Position numbers and translations under genes: made by a program. The notes under the pieces were generated by a model. It was not told where the DNA came from. It did no database searches and worked only from the letters and a program-made list of their open reading frames with translations. Positions 1-7,573 of a stretch of DNA of 43,114 bases are shown one piece after another. Each line of letters begins with the position of its first letter. Within the stretch, counting starts at the first letter, position 1. Source of the DNA: Desulfovibrio sp. GTDB lineage: Bacteria > Desulfobacterota > Desulfovibrionia > Desulfovibrionales > Desulfovibrionaceae. Location of the stretch: assembly GCA_031273845.1 (NCBI GenBank), contig JAISRC010000190.1, positions 1 through 43,114 of the forward strand. Reading direction: 5' to 3'.

Positions 1-2
1 CG

Positions 3-107
3 ACAACGCGCGAGTCACTTTTTGAGACCATTGGTGCAGCTTTTAAGCAGATAAGTCCGAAAAATATCCAAGGATGGTTCAAGAGTTGTGGGTATTCTCA
101 AAGTTGA
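3..107 (+). mobile_element. C-terminal end of an IS630-type transposase (5' end lies outside the window)
   Basis: Frame 3 from base 3 reads TTRESLFETIGAAFKQISPKNIQGWFKSCGYSQS*. The ...WF..CGY tail is typical of IS630-family DDE transposases. Not in the ORF list because it has no start codon here. Confidence 0.7.
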
Positions 108-468
108 AATGCTCTAAACGCCGGCAGGGGCGTCTCAAAATCAAACTGCTCTAATCGGGGCGCTGCCCCGAACCCCGCCGGGGGAAATTACTACAGGATT
201 TTGTCCGCCTTCACTTCGTTCAGGACGGACAGGCCGCCGGACCTCCTCAAATAGAACCTGCTGAAATATTTATTGGGGGTGCTGGGGCCGTTCGTCCCGA
301 ACCAAGTGAGGGCGAACAAATTTGAGCAAGGCACCCCTGCCGGGGGAGTTTGAGGGGGGCGGAACCTCATCAAAGGAATAAATCAACGTTTCTCTAAAGT
401 TTTCCCTCCCGAATGCCGACAAGCGCAATGGTTCCCTTTGCATTGCGAAGGTGCCGGGAGGCTTCAGC

Positions 469-1266
469 GTGAGCAATTATTCGTCTACCCTGCAAACCGT
501 GCTGGCCGTTCAGAGCGCGCTGATCGGGGAACTGCTCCGGAGCGGCGGGGGGTCCGCGGCCGAATTCATGTTCAACCGGCCTCGCAAAAGCGGGCGGGAA
601 ATCATGGCCGAGGCGCTGACCGGGGTCATGCGCTCGGACGCCGGCATGTACCGCCAGGCCGCGCGTAACGCCCTTGAAGGCAAAAGCATTGCCGACATCC
701 TGCACACAACGGCCCAGGGTATAGAGCAATCACTCTCCACGATGATCACCGCCCTGTCGACCGACCCCGCGGCCTTCATCGACTCGTCCAGCCAAACCGG
801 CACGGCCCTCCGGCAGACCTATGACGATGCGTTGAAAACCCTGAAAAACGTCACAGGCAACGCGGCATACAACGGCACGAAACTGCTGGACGGCTCGACT
901 TCCAATATAGAGGTATACATCGGCAACACATTCAAGGATATTCCGCTTGAGAACCTGAAGCATATTTTCGACAATTATTATGACTCCGCCGGCATCATTG
1001 CCGTCTCTCCTCCGGCAGACACGTCCACAGCGCTGGGTGTGCTGGCTGATTTGAATAAGATGCTCGATACCATGCGGCTCAAAAATTCCTCCTGGCAGGC
1101 TATGGGCGCGGGTTTTCAGACTGCCGCCGAAACCGTGGAGCGTCAGGCGAAAATTTACGAACTGACTGCCGCGCGGTCCATCCTGGGCGCGCGCGCGGAC
1201 CCGGCGGACAGACTGCTCAATGCCCTGCTTTCCGACCAGGGAAAGATAATGAACTTTCTGGCTTGA
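469..1266 (+). CDS. Flagellin-like / hypothetical protein
   Basis: GTG start at 469 preceded by GGGAGG (455-460). Contains flagellin-like segment NAAYNGTKLLDGS and a helical C-terminus. The ORF track starts at 451. Confidence 0.6.
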   Translation: MSNYSSTLQTVLAVQSALIGELLRSGGGSAAEFMFNRPRKSGREIMAEALTGVMRSDAGMYRQAARNALEGKSIADILHTTAQGIEQSLSTMITALSTDPAAFIDSSSQTGTALRQTYDDALKTLKNVTGNAAYNGTKLLDGSTSNIEVYIGNTFKDIPLENLKHIFDNYYDSAGIIAVSPPADTSTALGVLADLNKMLDTMRLKNSSWQAMGAGFQTAAETVERQAKIYELTAARSILGARADPADRLLNALLSDQGKIMNFLA

Positions 1267-1312
1267 TATCAGGTCGCTTTCGACAGAAAGTGAATCGGCA
1301 TGAGAGGTGAGC

Positions 1313-3226
1313 ATGGCATACCGCAATCTGCGGGACTGCATCCGGGACCTTGAGGCTTCCGGGCGTCTGAAGCGTATAGACTCCCTGGAACCCGACCCGT
1401 ACCTTGAGCTTGCGGCCATACAGCGGCGGGCCTTCCGCGCCTCGGCTCCGGCCTTGTTGTTCAGCCGGGTGAAAGGCTGCGCCTTTCCGGTGCTGGCCAA
1501 TCTGTTCGGCACAAGGGAGCGCATTCGCTATATTTTTCGGGACGGGCTTCGGGACATTGAGCTTTTGTTCAAGTTGCGCGCCGATCCCCGCGATTTCCTC
1601 AAAAAGCCGGGGAACTGGACGCGTCTGCCCGGCATTCTTGCGCGCATGCTGCCGCGCCGCGCGCGCTCCGGGCCGGCCGTCGCCGGGCGGACAAGACTCT
1701 CCGAACTGCCGCAGATCGTTTCCCGGTCCCCGGACGGCGGGGCTTACGTCACCCTGCCTCAAGTATACAGCGAGAACCCCGCAAGACCCGGTTTCCTTGC
1801 CTCCAACCTGGGCATGTACAGGGTGCAGATCAGCGGCGGGGACTATGTGCCGGATAAAGAAGCCGGTCTGCATTACCAGATACACCGGGGCATAGGGCCG
1901 CACCACCTTGAGGCCCTGAAGCGAGGCCGGGATCTGCCGGTGAACGTGGCCGTCGGCGGCCCGCCCGCCCTTACCCTTGCCGCCGTCCTGCCTCTGCCCG
2001 AAGGTATCCCGGAACTTTGCCCGGCAGGGGTTCTGGCCGGACACCCCTTGTCCTATATCATGCCCGATGCCGGGTTTTCCGTCCTGCCCATTCCTGCCGA
2101 GGCGGACTTCTGCATCTGCGGGCATGTGGAGTGTGCCGGGGGCGGATCTCCGCTCAAGCGCGAAGGACCTTTCGGGGATCATCTGGGCTATTACAGTCTT
2201 GCGCACGACTTTCCCGTGCTGCGCGTCGATGCCGTGTACCATCGGCCGGAAGCGGTGTGGCCCTTCACCTCGGTCGGCCGGCCTCCGCAGGAGGACTCGG
2301 TTTTCGGGGATTTTATCCACGAATTGAGCTCCGCCCTGACGCCTTCGGTATTTCCGGGGGTGCATGAAGTGCATGCCGTTGACGCGGCCGGTGTGCATCC
2401 TTTGTTGCTGGCCGTGGGCAGCGAACGCTATGTGCCCTTTGCCGCCTTCCCTGTCGGGGCGGAGGGGAAAGAACGTGTGCCGCAGGAACTGCTGACCTGT
2501 GCCTTTGCCCTGCTCGGGAACACGCAGACGAGTCTTGCCAAGTACCTGTTGATCGCGGCGCGGGAAGACGACGAGCGGCTTTCGGCCCGCGACGTGCCGG
2601 GCTTTCTCGCCCATATGCTCATGCGCACGGATTTTTCCCGCGATCTGCATTTCATCACCCGCACGTCCGTGGATACCCTGGATTACAGCGGCATAAGCCT
2701 GAATCAGGGATCAAAACTGATCTGGGCGGCGGCGGGACGTCCCAGGCGCGTGCTGGCTGTTGAACTGCCTGTGGATTTTTCTTTGCCCGCGCCTTTTTCC
2801 GATGCGCGTCTTTTCGCGCCGGGCATAGCGGTTTGCCGGGGGCAGGCGCATACGGCGGCGCGCGGTTCCGCGGCCGAAGATATGCAATGCCTGGCTTCCC
2901 GGCTCGGCACAGGCGGGAGGCCGGGAGCGGGAGATGGTGCGGACGACCCGCAGGCGGCCCTGCTGGTTGTGGTTGACGACCCGGATTTCGTCTGCGCGGA
3001 TATGGATAATTTCTTGTGGACGACCTTTACCCGTTCAGACCCGGCGACCGACCTATACGGGGCGGGTGGATTCACGCATTGCAGGCACTGGGGCTGCTCC
3101 GCCCCGCTGATCATAGACGCGAGGAGAAAGGCCTTTCACGCTCCGCCTCTGGAAGAAGACCCGGAAGTGCAAAGGCGCGTGGACGCGTGGGCCGCGCCGG
3201 GCGGTCCTCTGCACGGCCTGCTGTGA
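1313..3226 (+). CDS. UbiD-family decarboxylase
   Basis: MAYRNLRDCIRDLEASGRLKRI..., ...GPFGDHLGYYS... and ...TSVDTLDYSGISLNQGSKLIWAAAG... are typical of UbiD-family proteins. AGGTGA ribosome-binding site before ATG 1313. Confidence 0.9.
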   Translation: MAYRNLRDCIRDLEASGRLKRIDSLEPDPYLELAAIQRRAFRASAPALLFSRVKGCAFPVLANLFGTRERIRYIFRDGLRDIELLFKLRADPRDFLKKPGNWTRLPGILARMLPRRARSGPAVAGRTRLSELPQIVSRSPDGGAYVTLPQVYSENPARPGFLASNLGMYRVQISGGDYVPDKEAGLHYQIHRGIGPHHLEALKRGRDLPVNVAVGGPPALTLAAVLPLPEGIPELCPAGVLAGHPLSYIMPDAGFSVLPIPAEADFCICGHVECAGGGSPLKREGPFGDHLGYYSLAHDFPVLRVDAVYHRPEAVWPFTSVGRPPQEDSVFGDFIHELSSALTPSVFPGVHEVHAVDAAGVHPLLLAVGSERYVPFAAFPVGAEGKERVPQELLTCAFALLGNTQTSLAKYLLIAAREDDERLSARDVPGFLAHMLMRTDFSRDLHFITRTSVDTLDYSGISLNQGSKLIWAAAGRPRRVLAVELPVDFSLPAPFSDARLFAPGIAVCRGQAHTAARGSAAEDMQCLASRLGTGGRPGAGDGADDPQAALLVVVDDPDFVCADMDNFLWTTFTRSDPATDLYGAGGFTHCRHWGCSAPLIIDARRKAFHAPPLEEDPEVQRRVDAWAAPGGPLHGLL

Positions 3227-3262
3227 AGAAGCGCGCTGCAATTCCCTGAAACACGGTTTCGC

Positions 3263-4465
3263 TCACGCCTTCAGGGCAGGCGGCGGCGCTCCGCGCTTGT
3301 CCGCGAAGGCCCGGCAGGCCCGTTCAATCCTTGCGAGCCCTTCCCGCAGAACGGCGCGCGGGCAGGCCGCGTTCAGACGCATAAAGCCGAGGCCCTCCGG
3401 GCCGAAAGAAAGGCCCGAGTTCAAAGCGACCTTGGCTTCCCGCAGAAAAAACTCCACAAGGCGCTTTTGCGAAAGACCGAGTCCCCGGCAATCAAGCCAG
3501 AGCAGATAGGTAGCTTCGGGCATGCCGACGCTGATGCCGGGTATCCGTTCGTTGATGTAGTCAACGGCGCAGTCGAGGTTGCCTTTGATGTAGGGCACGA
3601 GTTGATCGACATAATAGGCGCACTGTGTGTAAGCGACCTCGTACGCCAGCAGTCCGAGGGAACTGCGTCCGAGTTTGGCGTTGGTCACGGCGGTGCGGTA
3701 GCGCTCGCGCAGGGGAGTGCTGCTTGAAATGACCCCGCCGGTACGCAGGTCGGCCAGGTTGAAAGTCTTGCTCGGGTTGATCGCTGTGAGGCTGATGTCC
3801 GCAAGTTCCGGCGAAAGGGAAGAGAAGGGGATGTGTTTCCTGTCGCCGAAAACATAATCGCAGTGCACTTCATCCGACAAAACAAGGACATGATGCTTGA
3901 GGCAGAGTTCGCCTGTCCGCAGCAATTCTCCTTCGGAGAGCAGCTTGCCCGTGGGATTGTGGGGATTGCAGAGCAGCAGGAGTTTCGACCGGGCTTCGGC
4001 AAGCAGGGATTCAAGCCCGTCGAAATCAATTTCCCAGCCGTTTTTCCCGGCCTGCAACGGGGATGAGAGGGCCTTGCGCCCGTTGAAGGCGGGCGCAGTG
4101 AAAAAAGGAGGATAAATCGGCGTCATCATGACCACATAATCGCCGGGGTTGGTAAATGCGCTGACTGCGACGGAAAGCGCCGTCCCCACGCCGGGAGAAA
4201 AAACGACCCACTCCGGGCGGACATCCCAGCCGAAGCGCGTCCGCATCCAGTGGGCGGATGCTTTTTCAATTTTCCCCAGGTCATCTTTGCAATAGCCGAA
4301 GACGCCGTGTCGCACGCGTTCGAGCAGGGCTTCAATCACGGGAGCGGGGCACTTGAAGTCGGAATCGGCAACCCACATGGGCAGCACGTCCGGGGGGTAA
4401 TTGTTCCATTTTTCGCTGTCTGTGCCGCGTCTGTCTGTAATTTCGTCGAAATCATGCTGAATCAT
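3263..4465 (-). CDS. MalY/PatB-type PLP-dependent aminotransferase / C-S lyase
   Basis: MIQHDFDEITDRRGTDSEKWNNYPPDVLPMWVADSDFKCPAPV...; PLP-lysine motif NPSKTFNLADLRTGG. Start trimmed from the ORF start at 4579 to ATG 4465. Confidence 0.92.
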   Translation of the reverse strand: MIQHDFDEITDRRGTDSEKWNNYPPDVLPMWVADSDFKCPAPVIEALLERVRHGVFGYCKDDLGKIEKASAHWMRTRFGWDVRPEWVVFSPGVGTALSVAVSAFTNPGDYVVMMTPIYPPFFTAPAFNGRKALSSPLQAGKNGWEIDFDGLESLLAEARSKLLLLCNPHNPTGKLLSEGELLRTGELCLKHHVLVLSDEVHCDYVFGDRKHIPFSSLSPELADISLTAINPSKTFNLADLRTGGVISSSTPLRERYRTAVTNAKLGRSSLGLLAYEVAYTQCAYYVDQLVPYIKGNLDCAVDYINERIPGISVGMPEATYLLWLDCRGLGLSQKRLVEFFLREAKVALNSGLSFGPEGLGFMRLNAACPRAVLREGLARIERACRAFADKRGAPPPALKA

Positions 4466-4586
4466 CGTTTCTCCGCTTGTTGCGTATGGGGGCAGGCCCC
4501 CTGTAAAGCCGATGCCATAGGCAGATTGCAGGCGCCGGCATCGCCCCGGAAAGGTGCCGTAAATCCGACAAAAAATCAATACGGAG

Positions 4587-4679
4587 CATAATCCGCCACG
4601 CCGGGGTTCAGAACGGCATGCGGCAACGGTTGCAGGCTATCGGCCGCGCTCCGCAACGGCAAGGCACGGTGGATTTCGG
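4587..4679. mobile_element. MITE-like element, short deletion derivative (family S)
   Basis: Begins CATAATCCGCCACGC, ends GGCACGGTGGATTTCGG. Internal segment GGGTTCAGAA..CATGCGGCAACGGTTGCAGG is shared with the copies at 6315 and 39377. Confidence 0.6.
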
Positions 4680-4736
4680 TGGACAAAGGGGAGAGAATGA
4701 GGCTAGTGTCGTGCAGGCAACATGAACCGCTTCCCT

Positions 4737-4830
4737 ACCGGAGCAGATCAACTTTGAAAAAGTGTATCCGCTCGGCGGGGATTTGCCTGCAAACCCCTTG
4801 GAAATGCTCTGACTCAAGCGTAAAATGCGG
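4737..4830. repeat. Mosaic palindromic repeat (family P)
   Basis: GAGCAGATCAACTTTGAAAAAGTGTATCCGCTC...CTCAAGCGTAAAATGC; same modules as at 13785, 31850, 37680 and 41031. Confidence 0.7.
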
Positions 4831-4932
4831 TATAGAGATACCGCATGAAGCAAATAACATCTGCGGGCAAATGCGGAAATCACGGGTATCCCCCGCGCTG
4901 TGCAAAGGAATCAGCAGAAAAAAGAGTTGGAT

Positions 4933-6012
4933 ATGTCCGACAAATGTACAATCGCTGTGGTCGATGACAGCATCACCACCCTGAATGCGATCAAAAGCTC
5001 CCTCTCCGACGAGTACGACGTCCATACCCTGACCGACGGACCCGAGCTCCTGCATGCCCTGTCCCATGGCGCCCTGCTCCCCGACCTGATTCTGCTTGAC
5101 ATCATCATGCCCGCGCCGGACGGATACGAAGTGCTCAAAATCCTGAAAAACGACAAAAAAACGGCGGATATCCCCGTTATCTTTCTGACCGTGAAGGAAG
5201 ACAAGGACAGCGAGCTGCTCGGGCTGACCCTCGGCGCGATGGACTACATAAAAAAACCCTTTACGCCGCTTTTGCTCAAAAAACGTCTGAGCATGCATCT
5301 GCTCCTGGAACAGCAGAAAAAAGAACTTCAGGCCATGAACGAGGACCTGAATTATCTGGTTCTCCGCAAAACAGAAACAATCAACCGGCTGCAAGCCGGC
5401 ATAATACGGATGATGGGTGAATTGGCGGTATACAGGGACTATTTGGACGGAAGCCATATCATGCGCACCACCCGCCTCCTTTCCACGCTCGTCAACGGCA
5501 TACCGGCCGACAGCATTTATGCGCAGATAGTGAAACGCTGGGATATTGAAATCTTCCTGCAGTCTTCCCAACTGTACGATATCGGAAAAATCAACATTCC
5601 GGACGCGATTCGTCTCAAACCCGGTCCTTTGAACGCCGCGGAACGCGAGGAAATGTGCAGACACGCGCTTGTCGGCGCGCAGATGATCGCGCAGTTGCAG
5701 GAACAGGTCGAAGGAAGCAATTTCCTCGAACATGCCGGGATTATGGCCTGCACCCACCACGAACAATGGGACGGCAACGGATACCCTCAAGGCCTGAAAA
5801 AAGAAAAGATTCCCCTGCAGGGACGCATGATGGCCTTCGCGGACGTATACGATGCCCTGGTGTCCAAACGCCCTTACAAGGAACCGTACAGTCGGGAACA
5901 GGCGCTCGACATCATCGAGCGGCAGAGAGGCAAACACTTTGATCCCGAACTTACGGACATATTTCTCAAAGCAATGGAGAACTTTGACACGCAACAGCAA
6001 ATATGCGGGTAG
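4933..6012 (+). CDS. Response regulator with HD-GYP-type output domain (degenerate 'YD' motif)
   Basis: Receiver: IAVVDDSITTL..., LILLDIIMPAPDGYE. Output: LYDIGKINIPDAIRLKPG..., HHEQWDGNGYPQGL..., MAFADVYDALVSKRPYK. Confidence 0.92.
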   Translation: MSDKCTIAVVDDSITTLNAIKSSLSDEYDVHTLTDGPELLHALSHGALLPDLILLDIIMPAPDGYEVLKILKNDKKTADIPVIFLTVKEDKDSELLGLTLGAMDYIKKPFTPLLLKKRLSMHLLLEQQKKELQAMNEDLNYLVLRKTETINRLQAGIIRMMGELAVYRDYLDGSHIMRTTRLLSTLVNGIPADSIYAQIVKRWDIEIFLQSSQLYDIGKINIPDAIRLKPGPLNAAEREEMCRHALVGAQMIAQLQEQVEGSNFLEHAGIMACTHHEQWDGNGYPQGLKKEKIPLQGRMMAFADVYDALVSKRPYKEPYSREQALDIIERQRGKHFDPELTDIFLKAMENFDTQQQICG

Positions 6013-6095
6013 AGCCTTTCAACTTTCAAAAAGAATATCCGCGCGGCAGGGCTTTACCCGACGTAAGCAATTATCTCAAGCGTAAAATGCTCTGA
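6012..6095. repeat. Mosaic palindromic repeat (family P)
   Basis: TAGAGCCTTTCAACTTTCAAAAAGAATATCCGCGC...GACGTAAGCAATTATCTCAAGCGTAAAATGCTCT. Confidence 0.65.
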
Positions 6096-6107
6096 CCCGC
6101 CGTCCGG

Positions 6108-6305
6108 CTACTCCGCGGAACTTTGTTCCGCCGGACGGCTTTTTCCTTTTTCTTCCTCGTAACCCCGCTGATATCCCTGTTCCAGGTCCTGTGCCCCACG
6201 TTCAATTTTAGCCTGGGCTTTCCCCGCCGTCCGGCCCGCCCATGAACATCCGCCCGCCGACAGCGCCGGCAACAGCATGATCAACAGCACTCCAAGTATT
6301 TTCAT
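6108..6305 (-). CDS. Small lipoprotein, hypothetical
   Basis: MKILGVLLIMLLPALSAGGCSWAGRTAGKAQAKIERGAQDLEQGYQRGYEEEKG...; lipobox-like LSAGGC. Confidence 0.7.
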   Translation of the reverse strand: MKILGVLLIMLLPALSAGGCSWAGRTAGKAQAKIERGAQDLEQGYQRGYEEEKGKSRPAEQSSAE

Positions 6306-6314
6306 ATGCACTCC

Positions 6315-6546
6315 CATAATCCGCCGCGTTTCATGTCTTGTCTTGTTATTCTGAGCGCAATGAAGGATCTATCTTTGTGATTTTTTTTAAGATAGATTCT
6401 TCACTGCGCTCCGCTCCGTTCAGAATGACAAGAAAGTTGCGTTCCGCTGAACCTGCCCTAGGGCTTCCGAAGGGTTCAGAATGACATGCGGCAATGGTTG
6501 CAGGCTCCCGGCGGGCCTCGAAACGGCAAGGCACGGCGGATTGCGG
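6315..6546. mobile_element. MITE-like element (family S)
   Basis: CATAATCCGCCGCG...GGCACGGCGGATTGCGG with ACTCC on both sides (6310-6314 and 6547-6551). Contains the ATTCTGAGCGCAATGAAGGATCTATCTT / AAGATAGATTCTTCACTGCGCTC...CAGAATGACA inverted pair. Confidence 0.75.
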
Positions 6547-6556
6547 ACTCCGCCTC

Positions 6557-6609
6557 TTTTACTGATATATGCCTTGAAAAATTCATTTTCAAGGCATATA
6601 TCAGTAAAA
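6557..6609. repeat. Perfect inverted repeat, 24-bp arms, 5-nt loop
   Basis: TTTTACTGATATATGCCTTGAAAA-ATTCA-TTTTCAAGGCATATATCAGTAAAA, 48 bp beyond the NlpC/P60 stop codon. Confidence 0.95.
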
Positions 6610-6656
6610 ACATAAAGGCAGGCAAGATTCCGGCCCTGAAACCGGCGCTTTTGAAA

Positions 6657-7487
6657 TCAGCGTTCGTTGTTCCTTTTCTTGACGGCCGCCACGGTCTGTT
6701 TAACGGGAGTCCGCTGTTTTTTCGTCGCCGCGGCCGGCCCGGCGTCAGGCCGACGCCGCGCGGAAGCGCTTTTGGGCGACGTATGCCCGGCCACCTTGGC
6801 TTGATGACGTGCGGGATATTTTTTACCGCTTTTGCTTTTTTCCGGATTTTTGCCGGAGGAAGGGGCGGCTGCCGCCGCAGCCGCTTTTTCGCCTTTAACT
6901 TTTTCGAGATAGGCGACGTAAAGGGCCTGTTCGCTGCCGTTGCGGGGAATGCGGCGCGCCCCGGCGAAACGCCGGGCGAAGTAGTCCTCATCCATGCCGC
7001 TTTCCATGACTGCCTTGCCCCTGGTCGGGCTGTGTATGAATTTTCCGTTGCCCGAATAGATGCCGGAGTGCCAGCCCGTGCGGCTGCGGATGCCCTTGAA
7101 CACCACGATGTCGCCGGGCTTGAGGTCTTCCGCGCGCTGTACCGGTATGCCGAAGCCGATCTGCTCGCGGGCGCTCCTGGGCAGGCGCACGCCCACCTGC
7201 TCATAAGACCAGAGCACCAGACCGGAGCAGTCGAAGCCGGTCTGCGGAGATGTGCCGCCGAAACGGTAGGGAACGCCCAAGCTCTTGCGGGCGGCCGCCA
7301 CTACATCGTGCCCCGGCGCGGGGGGGGCGGCACCGGGGGCAAGACTTCCCTCCGGCGCGTTTTTGGGCACGCAGGCCGGCAAAGCGGCAAGGACGGACAG
7401 GGAAAGAAAATAAACGACAAATCTCAGACGGCGGAAGAGTCCGGCGGACACAAATCGGGGCGCCCGGCCGCTGTTCGACATGTTCAT
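6657..7487 (-). CDS. NlpC/P60-family cell-wall hydrolase (lipoprotein)
   Basis: Signal with LAALPAC lipobox; AARKSLGVPYRFGGTSPQTGFDCSGLVLWSYEQVGVRLPRSAREQ...GDIVVFKG...GWHSGIYSGNGKFIHSPT. Basic, Lys/Arg/Ala-rich C-terminal tail. Confidence 0.9.
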   Translation of the reverse strand: MNMSNSGRAPRFVSAGLFRRLRFVVYFLSLSVLAALPACVPKNAPEGSLAPGAAPPAPGHDVVAAARKSLGVPYRFGGTSPQTGFDCSGLVLWSYEQVGVRLPRSAREQIGFGIPVQRAEDLKPGDIVVFKGIRSRTGWHSGIYSGNGKFIHSPTRGKAVMESGMDEDYFARRFAGARRIPRNGSEQALYVAYLEKVKGEKAAAAAAAPSSGKNPEKSKSGKKYPARHQAKVAGHTSPKSASARRRPDAGPAAATKKQRTPVKQTVAAVKKRNNER

Positions 7488-7573
7488 TTTGCAAGTATAC
7501 AAAGAACGCGGGCACGAGGCAAGACTTTTTTTCCACAAAAAGCATGGCGGATTATGGTCAAAATCAGATTGCC

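Noticed and set aside
150-360. Minus-strand ORFs of 60-68 aa in the region after the transposase tail
   Set aside because: Short, overlapping GC-rich inverted sequence (GGGGCGCTGCCCCGAACCCCGCC). No RBS or recognisable domain.
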